Assembly: GCA_039889245.1 (NCBI GenBank)
Contig: JAZGVH010000002.1
Span: 1,426,001-1,490,000 of the forward strand
Direction of reading: 5' to 3'
Origin: Dermatophilaceae bacterium Soc4.6
Lineage (GTDB): Bacteria > Actinomycetota > Actinomycetes > Actinomycetales > Dermatophilaceae
Length of the DNA stretch: 64,000 bases
Made by a program: the position numbers and the translations under genes. The notes under the pieces were generated by a model, which saw nothing but the letters and a program-made list of their open reading frames with translations, searched no databases and had not been told where the DNA came from. Below, one piece after another: positions 42,893 through 53,062 of the stretch (its first letter is position 1; each line of letters begins with the position of its first letter).

Positions 42893-44314
42893 ATGAGCAC
42901 CACCACACCCGCTCGCCGCTCGCGCGTCGCCGTCACCTGCACGGCCACCGCCCTGCTCACCGGGCTCACCGGGCTTGCCGCGCTCGGCACGGCCGTGGCG
43001 CCGGCCCAGGCCGCGTCGCCCACGACGACAGGCCGGGCGGCTGCGGCCACACCGATCACGGGCGGTGGCTACGTGCCGCTGATGACGCCCCGCCGGGCCA
43101 TGGACACCCGCACCGGGCTCGGGCTGCCCCGAGCAGCCAAGATCGGGCCCGGCCAGACCGCGACGGTCCCACTCGCCGGTCGCGCCGGCGTGCCCAGCGG
43201 CGGCGGCGCCTCGGCCGTCGTGATCCACCTGACCGAGACCGGCAGCACTGCGGGCAGCTACCTCAGCGCCTACCCTGCCGATGTCTCGCGACCGACCGTC
43301 TCCTCGCTGAACTTCGCCGGCCGGTCGACGCGCGGCAACCTCGTGACCGTTCCCCTGCACGCTGACGGCAAGGTCACCGTCTACAACGCGGTGGGCTCCA
43401 CCGACGTCGTGGTCGATGTCGTCGGCTACTACGCCACGGCCGAGAACGCCACGTACGGCGGCCTGCAGCCGGTCACCCGCGGCCGATACGACTCCCGCGC
43501 GGACGGGACGCCCTTCTACGACGGCTACAACATCGACCTGGGGTACGACTTCGGTGGCAACAACCCCGACATCCGGGCCTTCGTTGTCCACCTGAGCGCC
43601 GACCGACCCTCGGCCGCGGGCTACTTCACCACCTCCGCCAGCGGCCAGCCGGACTCGACGACGCCGTCGCTGATCTTTCCCCGTGGCACGGGAGCCTCCA
43701 ACCTCGCGATCGTCGAGCGTGGTGACTTCACCTACTCCGGTCCCGACGGCGGCACCTTCCCCTCGATGCACGTCGCAGCGAGCACGGGCAGCGGCTCGGT
43801 CCACCTCATCGTCGACGTCATCGGCGTGTTCACCGCACCGGGCGCCAGCCAGGACGCGCGCTTCGTGCCCCTGTCGACACCGCAGCGCATCCTCGACACG
43901 AGGACCCCCGGCACCGGTGGCCCCAACCTGGCCCCGGGCGAGGACCGCAGCCTGAGCGCCGACGCCGTGGGCACGACCGGCACGACGGCGCTGGCCGCGA
44001 ACATCGCCGTCGCAGGACCGAGCGCCCCCACCTACGTGACGCTCTACCCCTCGGACTTCGAGTCACGCCCCCTGGCCAGCAGCATCAACGCCGCCCGGGG
44101 CGACGTCGTCGCCAGCGGCGCCGTCATCCCCCTCGCCCCGACACCGCGAGCCGACTCGATCGGCTTCAACGCCTTCAACGCCGCCGGGACGACCCCGCTC
44201 ATGATCGACGTCGCCGGCACCTTCGACGCGCCGGTGATCGGGCTCGGAGCCAAGCGCACCGGCGCGAGCACGGCCTGGACCCCGGTCACCACCCACTCGC
44301 ACACGGGGCGCTGA
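42893..44314 (+). CDS. Secreted repeat protein, twin 2
   Basis: A protein of 473 residues, homologous along its length to twin 1: the same signal peptide type (ending APAQA), GGGYVPLMTPRRAMDTRTGL, VDVVGYYA, VDVIGVFTAPGAS and IDVAGTFDA. The bases before both starts are alike (CAGGGGGAACCACCACATG against a near copy), so gene and leader were duplicated together. The stretch between block 1 and 2 has diverged most. Convergent to the beta-galactosidase gene with eight bases between. Confidence 0.78.
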   Translation: MSTTTPARRSRVAVTCTATALLTGLTGLAALGTAVAPAQAASPTTTGRAAAATPITGGGYVPLMTPRRAMDTRTGLGLPRAAKIGPGQTATVPLAGRAGVPSGGGASAVVIHLTETGSTAGSYLSAYPADVSRPTVSSLNFAGRSTRGNLVTVPLHADGKVTVYNAVGSTDVVVDVVGYYATAENATYGGLQPVTRGRYDSRADGTPFYDGYNIDLGYDFGGNNPDIRAFVVHLSADRPSAAGYFTTSASGQPDSTTPSLIFPRGTGASNLAIVERGDFTYSGPDGGTFPSMHVAASTGSGSVHLIVDVIGVFTAPGASQDARFVPLSTPQRILDTRTPGTGGPNLAPGEDRSLSADAVGTTGTTALAANIAVAGPSAPTYVTLYPSDFESRPLASSINAARGDVVASGAVIPLAPTPRADSIGFNAFNAAGTTPLMIDVAGTFDAPVIGLGAKRTGASTAWTPVTTHSHTGR

Positions 44315-44322
44315 CCGGCGGC

Positions 44323-47277
44323 TCAGCGACGCGGCCCCTCCGGCGACGGGACCGACGGCGACTGGCCGGAGGCTGACGGCAGGGCCTGCACCACGTAGGC
44401 CAGCTCGTAGGTCCCCGGGGTGATCCGGTAGCGGTCGAGCACGTCGGGCCCACAGCTCGCCGTCCCCAGCCCGCGGTGGGCCGCGTCGAGGCACAGCACC
44501 AGCCGGTCGTCCGGCACCAACCCGTCACTCGTCAGGGCTGCCCACAGGGCGCGCGACGAGTGGCGGGTCGCCGAGAAGTGGAACGGCGCACCGAGGCTCG
44601 TCAGCCGCAGCCGGTCGCCGGTCGCGCTGTCGGCGAGCTCGACCCACGTCGTGTCCGTCCGCAGGCCGTACTCCTGCGGCACGAGGTAGGGCGCCTCGTC
44701 GACCCCCGACTCCCACCGGCCGAGGGTGGCCGACCGGTTGCGGTCGGGGTAGTTCTCGTGGGGGCCGCGACCCGACCACCGCACTGTGTCGAAGCGGGGG
44801 TCGACGCTCAGCTCGACCCCGACCCTGGGCAGGTCGTCGAGCTCGGGCGGCACCTCGACGACATGGCGGTACTCCACCCCCGCACCGGTGTCGTGGCGCG
44901 ACACCGTGTGCCGCACCAGCGTCTCGGGGTCACCGTCCGGCAGCCCCCACCGCAGCCAGTGGGTCAGCGCCTTGCCGCCCATCAGCTCGTCGTGCGGGTC
45001 GGCCCCGAAGAGCTTGAAGCCGTCGTTGTCCGTGGCGGCCCGCCACAGGTGCAGGCGCGGCTCGTCGATCGCCGAGACGCCGTACGACGCTGTGGGGTCG
45101 GCGCCGGCCGGCGGCCGGGCGGTGACCGGCTCGTCGCGCAGCACGACCTGGTCCCAGGCCACGAGGTGGCCGGCGGGGGCGAACCACGTCGCCCCGCGCT
45201 CGACCCACGTGACGGTCAGGAGCGCCTGACCCTGCTCCGGCACGGTGCACGGGTAGGGCACCACCGACTCGCCCAGGGGTGCAGCGCTCGGGGTGTCGAG
45301 CAGCCCCCGTCCGAGGCTCTCCCCGTCGACGATCAGCTCCCAGTGGCCCTGCAGGTGGCTGAGGTCCGAGAAGGCCTGACGGTTGCGCACCAGCAGGCTG
45401 CCCGCATGGGCCCCCACCGCCACCGGTCGGTGCACCCACGCCACCTCGCGCATGGCCGGGTGCGGCTCGAGCTCGGCCGACACGAGCCCGTCGGCGACGA
45501 AGTTGCCGTCGTTCGGCTCGTCACCGAACTGACCGCCGTAGGCGAGCCGCTTGCGGCTGCCCTCGGTCCCGTCGATGCTCTGGCGCAGCCCGTGGTCCTT
45601 CCACTCCCAGATGAAGCCACCCTGCAGCCCGGCCGTGGTGTTGATGACGTCCCAGTAGTCGGCGAGCGAGCCGTTGCTGTTGCCCATCGCATGGGTGTAC
45701 TCGCACATGATGAGCGGCCGATCCGCCTCTCCTGCAGCAACTTTGAGGCCGTATTCGTGGATGGCCGCGATCTCGGGATACATCGGGCAGACCACGTCGG
45801 TCGCGGCACGGCCGCCGTCGACCCAGCCCTGCGTGCGGATCGCGTCCTCGTAGTGCAGCGGCCGGCTCGGGTCGACCCGGCGCAGCCAGCCGGCGAGGGC
45901 GTCGTGGTTGGCGCCGTAGCCGCTCTCGTTACCGAGGCTCCACAGGACGATGCTCGGGTGGTTGCGGTCGCGAGCGACCATCCGCGCACCCCGCTCGAGG
46001 AACGCGTCACGGTAGGTCGGGTCCTCGCAGACCGTGCGGTTGTAGGCGTGGCACTCGATGTTGGCCTCGTCGACGACGTAGAAGCCGAGCTCGTCGCACA
46101 GGTCGTAGAACGCGCCGTCGTTGGGGTAGTGCGAGGTGCGGACGGCGCTGATGTTGTGGCGCCGCATCTGCTCCAGGTCGGCCCGCATGTCGGCGACCGT
46201 CACGGCGCTCCCGCGGTCCGGGTGGTGGTCGTGCCGGTTGACGCCGAAGACCCAGATGCGCTGCCCGTTGACCAGCAGGTCCGCACCGCGGATCTCCACG
46301 CGCCGGAAGCCGACTCGCGTCGAGACGGTGTCGACCACGACGCCGTCGGGGTCGAGCAGGTCGACGACAACGGCATACAGGCTGGGGGTCTCGGCGCTCC
46401 ACGGGTCGACGGTCAGGTCGGGCCAGGTGGTGTCGACGACGTGGCCGAGGAAGACGTAGGGCTTGGCGAAGACGTCGGGCACCTCGCCCGTGGCGGCCGC
46501 CGCTCCCGGCACGTCGAGCCGGGTCCGCACCGTCCAGCCCGGCTCGGGCGCGCCGCCGAAGCCGACCGTGGCGCGCACGTCGGCCCGTCCCACCCCCCGC
46601 TCGGCGTCCCAGTCGGCGGTGACGACGACGTCGGTGACGCGCGTGCGTGGACGAGCCTCGAGACGCACGCTGCGGTGCAGCCCCGCCATCCACCACTTGT
46701 CCTGGTCCTCGACGTAGCTCACTGCGGCGTAGCGCACCACGACGACGACGAGGTCGTTCTCACCCTCGACGAGGTGGGGCGTGACGTCGTACTCGCTGGG
46801 CAGGCGGCTGTCGGTGCCGTAGCCGACGAAGACGCCGTTGAGCCACACCGCGTGCACCGCGTCGGCGCCGTCGAGCCGCAGCACCACCTGACGGTCGGCC
46901 CACAGCCGGGACGCGGCGAACCGCCGCCGGTAGACGCCCGTCGGGTTGCGGTCGGGCAGGCGGGGCGGCGGGCCGGGGAAGGGCATCTGCACGTTGGTGT
47001 AGTGCGGCAGGTCGCCGGGCAGCTGCATGGTCCAGTTGCCGGGCACCGCGACCCTGCTCCAGCCGTCGGCGGGCAGGGCCTGCGGCAGCGGCACGACCAC
47101 GTCGGCCGGCACCTCCTCGGGCGTGTCGAACAGGCGCAGCGACCAGTCGCCGTCGAGCTCGAGCCGGTAGGCCGGGTCGGTCGGTTCGCGCCGCAGGTCG
47201 GCCGAGAGGGGCAACCGGCCGAGGGCCACGCAGGTGGGGTCGGCCCAGGGCCGGAGGACGCCGATGTCAGGGAGCAC
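44323..47277 (-). CDS. Beta-galactosidase, glycoside hydrolase family 2
   Basis: A protein of 984 residues, the length of LacZ-type enzymes. The domains are in the usual order: sugar-binding, Ig-like, TIM barrel, Ig-like, small-chain domain. The acid/base site is VLWSLGNESGYGANHDALAG near residue 450. The nucleophile is the Glu in LIMCEYTHAMGNSNGSLADY near 525. NRHDHHPDRGSAVTVADMRA is the family 2 signature. It is cytoplasmic and divergent from the GH13 gene, with 71 bases between the starts. It should hydrolyse beta-galactosides. Confidence 0.93.
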   Translation of the reverse strand: MLPDIGVLRPWADPTCVALGRLPLSADLRREPTDPAYRLELDGDWSLRLFDTPEEVPADVVVPLPQALPADGWSRVAVPGNWTMQLPGDLPHYTNVQMPFPGPPPRLPDRNPTGVYRRRFAASRLWADRQVVLRLDGADAVHAVWLNGVFVGYGTDSRLPSEYDVTPHLVEGENDLVVVVVRYAAVSYVEDQDKWWMAGLHRSVRLEARPRTRVTDVVVTADWDAERGVGRADVRATVGFGGAPEPGWTVRTRLDVPGAAAATGEVPDVFAKPYVFLGHVVDTTWPDLTVDPWSAETPSLYAVVVDLLDPDGVVVDTVSTRVGFRRVEIRGADLLVNGQRIWVFGVNRHDHHPDRGSAVTVADMRADLEQMRRHNISAVRTSHYPNDGAFYDLCDELGFYVVDEANIECHAYNRTVCEDPTYRDAFLERGARMVARDRNHPSIVLWSLGNESGYGANHDALAGWLRRVDPSRPLHYEDAIRTQGWVDGGRAATDVVCPMYPEIAAIHEYGLKVAAGEADRPLIMCEYTHAMGNSNGSLADYWDVINTTAGLQGGFIWEWKDHGLRQSIDGTEGSRKRLAYGGQFGDEPNDGNFVADGLVSAELEPHPAMREVAWVHRPVAVGAHAGSLLVRNRQAFSDLSHLQGHWELIVDGESLGRGLLDTPSAAPLGESVVPYPCTVPEQGQALLTVTWVERGATWFAPAGHLVAWDQVVLRDEPVTARPPAGADPTASYGVSAIDEPRLHLWRAATDNDGFKLFGADPHDELMGGKALTHWLRWGLPDGDPETLVRHTVSRHDTGAGVEYRHVVEVPPELDDLPRVGVELSVDPRFDTVRWSGRGPHENYPDRNRSATLGRWESGVDEAPYLVPQEYGLRTDTTWVELADSATGDRLRLTSLGAPFHFSATRHSSRALWAALTSDGLVPDDRLVLCLDAAHRGLGTASCGPDVLDRYRITPGTYELAYVVQALPSASGQSPSVPSPEGPRR

Positions 47278-47348
47278 TCCCCGACCGTACCCAGCCCCCC
47301 GATCGCGCGGAACTCGCCCCCTGGCCGCCCTCGTGCTTGGGTGTCGTC

Positions 47349-49058
47349 ATGGACACTCGCCCCGACTGGTGGACCTCCGCCGTCGTCTACCAGGTCTATC
47401 CCCGCTCCTTCGCCGACAGCGACGGCGACGGGGTCGGTGACCTCCCGGGAGTCACGGCCCGGCTCGACCACCTGGGACGTCTGGGGATCGACGTCCTGTG
47501 GCTCTCGCCGGTCTACCGCTCGCCGATGGACGACAACGGCTACGACATCAGCGACTACCAGGACATCGACCCGATCTTCGGCACCCTCGCCGACATCGAC
47601 GCACTGATCGCCGGGTGCCACGACCGCGGCATCCGGCTGGTGATGGACCTCGTCGTCAACCACACGTCCGACGAGCACCCGTGGTTCACGGCCTCGCGCA
47701 GCAGCGCCGACGACCCCCGGCGCGACTGGTACTGGTGGCGTCCGCCCCGTCCCGGGCACGAGCCGGGCACCCCCGGTGCCGAGCCCACCAACTGGGAGGC
47801 GGCCTTCTCCGGGCCGGCCTGGCACTACGACGAGAGCACGGGCGAGTACTACCTGCACCTCTTCTCGCGCAAGCAGCCCGACCTCAACTGGGAGAACCCG
47901 CAGGTCCGTCAGGCGGTCTACGCCATGATGCGCTGGTGGGTCGACCGGGGCGTCGACGGCTTCCGGATGGACGTCATCAACCTCATCTCGAAGGACCCCG
48001 CCCTGCCGGACACACCGCCCGCCGCCGACACCGGGCTGGGCGCCCCCACCCCGGCCTTCAACGGCCCCCGCCTCGAGGACTACCTGCAGGAGATGAACCG
48101 TGAGGTCGGGCTCTCCGACCGCCACCTGCTGACGGTCGGCGAGATGCCGGGCTCCACCGTCGACCTCGCCCGCCGCGTCACCGACCCGTCGAGACGCGAG
48201 CTGACCATGGTGTTCACGTTCGAGCACGTCGACCTCGACGTCGTCCCCGGCGGCACGAAGTGGGACCTCGCGCCGCTGCGGCTGCCCACCCTCAAGCGGA
48301 ACCTCGAGACGTGGCAGGTCGGCCTCGCCGACGTGGGGTGGAACTCGCTCTACTGGAACAACCACGACCAGCCCCGGGCGGTGTCACGCTTCGGCGACGA
48401 CCGCGCCGCGCACCGGGTGGCGTCGGCCAAGACGCTGGGCACGGTGCTGCACCTGCACCGCGGCACCCCGTACGTCTACCAGGGTGAGGAGCTGGGGATG
48501 ACCAACTCGCCCTTCGCCTCCATCGACGACTACCGCGACATCGAGTCGGTCAACCACTACGCCGACGCGGCCTCGCGCGGCGAGGACCTGACGGTGGTGC
48601 TGCGCTCGCTCGCGGCCAGGAGCCGCGACCACGCGCGGACGCCGATGCAGTGGGACGACTCCCCTCACGCGGGCTTCACCACCGGGCAGCCGTGGCTCCC
48701 GACCAACCCGGCCCACACCGAGATCAACGCCGCCGCACAGGTCGACGACCCGGAGTCGGTCTTCGCGCACTACCGGGCGCTCATCGCCCTGCGGCACGAC
48801 CGGGTGTGTGTGCGCGACGGCCGCTTCACCCTCCTGCTGCCCGACCACGAGCAGCTCTGGGTAATCCGCCGCGACCACGCCGAGGAGACGCTGCTCGTGC
48901 TCGCCAACTGCTCGTCCGAGCGGGCCACCCTGGCGACCCACGACCTGCCCGACCTCGAGGGCTCGACGGTGCTGCTCGCCACCCACCCCGACCGCTCGGG
49001 CTCCCCCGCCACCCACCTGCTCCCGTGGGAGTCACGCATCCTGCACCTGGCTCGGTAG
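47349..49058 (+). CDS. Alpha-glucosidase, glycoside hydrolase family 13
   Basis: A protein of 569 residues. WWTSAVVYQVYPRSFADSDG opens the barrel; DLVVNHTSDEHPWF, GVDGFRMDVIN (nucleophile Asp), HLLTVGEMPG (acid Glu) and WNNHDQPR (Asp) are the catalytic regions. This matches oligo-1,6-glucosidase or alpha-glucosidase subfamilies. No signal peptide, so it acts inside the cell. It shares a short divergent region with the GH2 gene, and the two are probably part of disaccharide use. Confidence 0.92.
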   Translation: MDTRPDWWTSAVVYQVYPRSFADSDGDGVGDLPGVTARLDHLGRLGIDVLWLSPVYRSPMDDNGYDISDYQDIDPIFGTLADIDALIAGCHDRGIRLVMDLVVNHTSDEHPWFTASRSSADDPRRDWYWWRPPRPGHEPGTPGAEPTNWEAAFSGPAWHYDESTGEYYLHLFSRKQPDLNWENPQVRQAVYAMMRWWVDRGVDGFRMDVINLISKDPALPDTPPAADTGLGAPTPAFNGPRLEDYLQEMNREVGLSDRHLLTVGEMPGSTVDLARRVTDPSRRELTMVFTFEHVDLDVVPGGTKWDLAPLRLPTLKRNLETWQVGLADVGWNSLYWNNHDQPRAVSRFGDDRAAHRVASAKTLGTVLHLHRGTPYVYQGEELGMTNSPFASIDDYRDIESVNHYADAASRGEDLTVVLRSLAARSRDHARTPMQWDDSPHAGFTTGQPWLPTNPAHTEINAAAQVDDPESVFAHYRALIALRHDRVCVRDGRFTLLLPDHEQLWVIRRDHAEETLLVLANCSSERATLATHDLPDLEGSTVLLATHPDRSGSPATHLLPWESRILHLAR

Positions 49059-49098
49059 CCGGGACGAGACTGCCTCGAGTGGGGCTGGCTGCACCCCG

Positions 49099-49521
49099 TC
49101 AGGTCCGGCGCACCCGGATGGGGCCGACGGCGGTCGAGGGGTCGACCACCCTCCCCTGCTGGGTGATGACGACCTCGCCCGCCGCGACGAGCCGACGCGC
49201 GGCCCGGCGCGCCGGCTCCATCAGCGCGCGCCAGGTCTCGTGACCCGGCTCCTCACCGTCCCGCTCTCCGGCCACCGCCCGAGCCGCCTCCGACGGGCAG
49301 ACCGTGGCCGCGCCAGCGCGCCCGGCGAGCAGGTGGAGCAGGCTGGCCTCGAGCTCCCGGTCGGTGGCGCTCACCCCGCGGCGGCGGCAGGCGTCGCTGC
49401 ACCAGCGCACCGCATCCCAGTCCTTCGCCCAGGCCTTGCGCCACTCGATGCGGCGCCCGCACGAGGCACAGGTCTTCTCGTCGGGCTCGGCACCGACCTG
49501 CGGCCCCCGTTGACGTCCCAC
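49099..49521 (-). CDS. DUF2256/DUF3253 zinc-ribbon and helix protein
   Basis: A protein of 140 residues. Residues 15-50 carry a zinc-ribbon-like CASCGRRIEWRKAW with a second pair in RWCSDACRRRG. The rest is the DUF3253 part: TVCPSEAARAVAGERDG, then ARRAARRLVAAGEVVITQQG and GPIRVRR, which looks like a small winged-helix. The start could be GTG 49521 or one 12 codons upstream. It is 54 bases after the GH3 gene on the same strand. Confidence 0.75.
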   Translation of the reverse strand: MGRQRGPQVGAEPDEKTCASCGRRIEWRKAWAKDWDAVRWCSDACRRRGVSATDRELEASLLHLLAGRAGAATVCPSEAARAVAGERDGEEPGHETWRALMEPARRAARRLVAAGEVVITQQGRVVDPSTAVGPIRVRRT

Positions 49522-49575
49522 CCGACCAGCATGCCGCCCGCCTGCTCTCCCCACCACCCGCCCCGGTGCGCGTGG

Positions 49576-51534
49576 TCAGGCGCGCAGCCCGAAGCCGTAG
49601 GGGAACAGCGGGTCGTAGGCCTTGTCTCCCACGTTGATCGGCTCCTGGGCGAGGTCACGCGGCCAGCTCACGGGCAGCTTGCCGATGTAGGGCGCCCGGC
49701 CGAAGAGGTCGTCGGCCACGCCCTGACCCTCGCTGCCCGGGAGCCAGGCGGCGACCAGCGCGTCGACCTGCCCGAGCAGGTCGGGCGGGAGGATGACCGG
49801 CCGGCCCGAGACGGTGAGCACGGTGCACGTCGCGGCCTGGGCGCACACGGTGCGGATGGCCGCCGAGTCGGCGTCGGTCAGCGTCATCGTGTGCGGCGCG
49901 CCGAAGGTGGGGCCACCGACGTCGCCGAAGCCCTCGGCATACGGGGTCTCGCCGACGACGACCACACCGTTGGCACCGGGCGGCACGGCTGCCGAGGCGT
50001 CCTTGCTGTAGGTGACCAGGCCGGTCGCGGTCTTGCGGATGCCGTCGAGCACGGTGTCGCCGGGGATGACGTGCTGGCCCGACTGGCCCTGCCAGCTGAG
50101 CGTCCAGCCGCCGGCCTGGTTGCCCAGGTCGTCGGCGTTGCTACCGGCCACGTAGACCGGGGCGGTCGTGGACAGCGGCAGGGTGCGCTTCCTGTTCCTC
50201 AGCAGCACCTGCGACTCCTGCACCGCGCGCCGAGCCAGGGCCCGGTGGTCGGCGCTGCCGATCGTGGCGATGTTGGTGCGGTCGGTGTAGGGGTGCTCGA
50301 AGAGCCCGAGCTCCACCTTCTGCGTGAGGATGCGGGTCACGGCATCGTCGATCCGCCTCATCGGCACATCGCCCTGGCGCACCAGCGACTCGAGCGTGGA
50401 GATGAGCTCCTTCCACCCCACGGTGTCACCGCTGTAGGGCTCCATGAACATGTCCATCCCGGCGAGCACCGAGGTCTTGACCTGCTGGCGGTAGTCGCCC
50501 GGCAGCTGGTGGATCGCCCTCCAGTCCGAGATCGTGATGCCCGAGAAGCCGAGGTCGCCCTTGAGCACCCCCGTGAGCAGCTGCTTGTTGCCCGACATCT
50601 TGATCGGGTTGCCCAGCCCGTCACCCGTCCAGTCGACGCTGGAGAACGACGGCATGACCGCGCCCGCGTCGTAGGTCTGCACGGCCGGTTTGTAGGGCTC
50701 GAGCGCCAGCGCGTCCCACGTCGCCCGCGAGACCTCGTCGATGCCCTGGTCGATCGTGTAGTCGCCCTCGCCGGTGCCGAAGGTGGTCAGGCCGTCGCCA
50801 CCGAAGTGCTTGGCCGTGGCGAGCACCCGGTCCGGCTGGTCGAGCTGGCCCGGCGTGCCCTGCAGACCGCGGATGGCGACGCTCATCTTCCTGGCCAGCG
50901 CCGGGTCCTCCCCGAAGGACTCGTAGGTGCGGCCCCAGCGGTCGTCGCGGGCGACGCAGACGCAGGCGGCGAAGGCCCAGTTCGGCCCGACGGCCCGGGT
51001 CTCGACCGCGGTGGTGTGCGCGACCTGCTCGACGAGGGCGGAGTCGCGGCTGGCGCCGAGGCCGATGTTGTGGGGGAAGACCGTGGCGCCGTAGAGGTTG
51101 TTGTTGCCGTGCACGGAGTCGACCCCGTAGAGCAGGGGGATGCCGAGGCGGGTGCGCAGCGCGGCCGCCTGGTAGCCGTCGACCATGTCGGCCCACCCGC
51201 TCGGGGTGTTGTCCGCCGGCACCGAGCCCCCGCCGGAGAGCAGGCTGCCCAGCGCATACGTGGTGATGAGGCCCCGGTCGGTGTCGACGTCCTGCCGCTC
51301 GGCCTGCGTCATCTGGCCGATCTTCTCGGCGAGGGTCATGCGCGAGAGCAAGTCGGCGACCCGGGTCGCGGCCGGCAGGGCGGCATTGCGGTATGCCACG
51401 TTGGCCGCGGGCGAGGCGGGACCGGTGGTGTTCGGTGGTGAGCTCGAGGCCGCGAGGGCCGGGCCGGTGGCCAGCCCTCCGGCGAGGGCGGCCGCGACGG
51501 CGGCAGCAAGCAGTGGTCGGCGGGGGTATGGCAT
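49576..51534 (-). CDS. Secreted beta-glucosidase, glycoside hydrolase family 3
   Basis: A protein of 652 residues. The start is MPYPRRPLL with a signal peptide cut near AALA; AAGGGA is eight bases upstream, and an upstream Met leaves no room for a ribosome binding site. The family 3 barrel shows LYGVDSVHGNNNLYGATVFP, RVLATAKHFGGDGLT and the nucleophile Asp in GFSGITISDWRAIHQLPG. The second domain has GEDPALARK-type loops and VLTVSGRPVILPP. It should split cello- or other beta-glucosides outside the cell. A LacI-type operator lies upstream, but no LacI gene is present here. Confidence 0.92.
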   Translation of the reverse strand: MPYPRRPLLAAAVAAALAGGLATGPALAASSSPPNTTGPASPAANVAYRNAALPAATRVADLLSRMTLAEKIGQMTQAERQDVDTDRGLITTYALGSLLSGGGSVPADNTPSGWADMVDGYQAAALRTRLGIPLLYGVDSVHGNNNLYGATVFPHNIGLGASRDSALVEQVAHTTAVETRAVGPNWAFAACVCVARDDRWGRTYESFGEDPALARKMSVAIRGLQGTPGQLDQPDRVLATAKHFGGDGLTTFGTGEGDYTIDQGIDEVSRATWDALALEPYKPAVQTYDAGAVMPSFSSVDWTGDGLGNPIKMSGNKQLLTGVLKGDLGFSGITISDWRAIHQLPGDYRQQVKTSVLAGMDMFMEPYSGDTVGWKELISTLESLVRQGDVPMRRIDDAVTRILTQKVELGLFEHPYTDRTNIATIGSADHRALARRAVQESQVLLRNRKRTLPLSTTAPVYVAGSNADDLGNQAGGWTLSWQGQSGQHVIPGDTVLDGIRKTATGLVTYSKDASAAVPPGANGVVVVGETPYAEGFGDVGGPTFGAPHTMTLTDADSAAIRTVCAQAATCTVLTVSGRPVILPPDLLGQVDALVAAWLPGSEGQGVADDLFGRAPYIGKLPVSWPRDLAQEPINVGDKAYDPLFPYGFGLRA

Positions 51535-51607
51535 CGGTGACATCCCTTGGTCGGCACCGTGCGCCCTCGTCGGCGCCCGGTTCGGGTGGCGCCACCGACA
51601 GCCGTGA

Positions 51608-51621
51608 CTGAAGCGGTTCAG
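51608..51621. promoter_or_regulatory. LacI-type operator upstream of the GH3 gene
   Basis: CTGAAGCGGTTCAG has the LacI-family form CTGAAnCGnTTCAG, symmetric except at two positions. It lies 74-87 bases upstream of the GH3 start at 51534. The regulator is not in this window. Confidence 0.6.
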
Positions 51622-51702
51622 CGCCACCGCCAACCTAGGAGGGCCCACCTTCGGTGTCGACCCACGAAGGGTATGGGTTTGGCAAATTCTCACCGCGAGC
51701 TC

Positions 51703-52962
51703 TCAGTTGTTGCGCAAAACCTTCGCCGAGGACGGCGGGAGGGTCACGGTGGTCACCGTCGCGCCGTCCAGGGTCACGAACGGGCGCCCCAGCTCCTGAA
51801 CGACCGTCGTCGTGCCGGGGTTGACGAGCACCCGTCCGCCGACGAAGCTGCGCTGGTAGAGGCCCTTGCGGTTGACCACGTAGGAGCCGCGGGCAGCGCC
51901 CAGCTCGGCCGCCGCCGCCCACTGCGGCTGGACCGACGTCGAGCGCAGGGCGATGTCGTAGAGGAAGACCCAGCGGGTCAGACCCCCGGCCCCCAGCAGG
52001 TAGGTGCCCATGGAGAACTCGTGCCACTGGTCCTTGGCTGCCTGGTCTGCGGTCGTCCAGGCCTTGGTCGTCAGCAGCAGGGTGCGACCGCGGGCCTCGG
52101 CGTCGAGCACCATGTCGAGGTTGGCCTGCCAGTCCGTCAGCGTCGGCGGCGGGTCGAGCGGGGCGCGGCCCGAGCGCAGGAACGTCTCGGCGATCATCCC
52201 GTCGGTGCCGTCGAGCAGCTGCGCGGTGCCACCCGCACCATCGGTCCCGAAGTAGCGGGGGCCGCCCCCGACGCTGTTGCCCCAGACCGGCAAGGGGGCG
52301 ACAGCCGAGCGCACCGCGGCCCCGAGCGCGGTCGTGGCCGCCAGCCAGTCGGTGGGGGTCCACGCCAGGCCCGTGCGGGCGTCGATCGGCTGCCGGTCGG
52401 AGGCCTGGCCCGGGCCGAAGGGCCCGAGCACCGGCCCGGGGCCCATGATGTCGAAGAGACAGCCGTCGTATCCGCTCGACGCGTTCTGGTCCTCGCACTG
52501 GTGGGTGACCGTGCGCACCCAGCCAGGCTTGCGCGGGTCCATCATCCACGCCCCGTAGGACGAACGGACCTTGACCCCGTCGGGGCCGTAGACGAACCAC
52601 GACGCGGGATAGACCGAGCCGAACGCGTGGTTGGCCTCGGTGGCGTTGAGGTAGGTGAGGATCGTCAGCGCGGGGTTGGCCTGGCGCATCCGCGCCAGAT
52701 AGGGCGTGTAGATGGCGGGCTTGGCGACCAGCAGGTCGAATCCGCGGGCGTCGGCCAGCGCCTGCTCGGCGGTCACCGAGCTCTCCCGCGTCATGTACTG
52801 CGGGGCCCAGCTCCGAAAGACCGGTGGCCCTGCGGCGGAGGCGACCGACGGGACCGGCGCGAGACCCGTCACGCCGGCCACGGTGACGAGGGTCAGGACG
52901 GTGCCGAGGACCGCCCGCCAGCGGGCCCCGACCGGCCGATGGACCCTCGCAGCAGTGCGCAT
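51703..52962 (-). CDS. Secreted TIM-barrel glycoside-hydrolase-like protein, paralogue 1
   Basis: A protein of 419 residues with a signal peptide (MRTAARVH start, cut near AAG-PPVF). The barrel text includes LLVAKPAIYTPYLARMRQAN, WMMDPRKPGWVRTV and GYDGCLFDIMGPGPV with likely acidic catalytic residues, then MIAETFLRSGRAPLD. The C-terminal block YQRSFVGGRVLVNPGTTTVV is a beta domain. It most resembles the hypothetical glycoside hydrolase group GHL15. The next gene is a paralogue; catalysis has not been shown for this kind. Confidence 0.72.
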   Translation of the reverse strand: MRTAARVHRPVGARWRAVLGTVLTLVTVAGVTGLAPVPSVASAAGPPVFRSWAPQYMTRESSVTAEQALADARGFDLLVAKPAIYTPYLARMRQANPALTILTYLNATEANHAFGSVYPASWFVYGPDGVKVRSSYGAWMMDPRKPGWVRTVTHQCEDQNASSGYDGCLFDIMGPGPVLGPFGPGQASDRQPIDARTGLAWTPTDWLAATTALGAAVRSAVAPLPVWGNSVGGGPRYFGTDGAGGTAQLLDGTDGMIAETFLRSGRAPLDPPPTLTDWQANLDMVLDAEARGRTLLLTTKAWTTADQAAKDQWHEFSMGTYLLGAGGLTRWVFLYDIALRSTSVQPQWAAAAELGAARGSYVVNRKGLYQRSFVGGRVLVNPGTTTVVQELGRPFVTLDGATVTTVTLPPSSAKVLRNN

Positions 52963-53062
52963 GCCCCCACGCTCGCACGCCCGTGACAACGCGACAAGGG
53001 CCACCGGCGACATCGCGCCTGCCCGGGCACCCCGGCCCCCGCTGCATGCCGGCCCGCCCTGC

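Noticed and set aside
44476-47607. A 1043-codon plus-strand reading frame
   Set aside because: It is the antisense of the beta-galactosidase gene, whose motifs are complete on the other strand.
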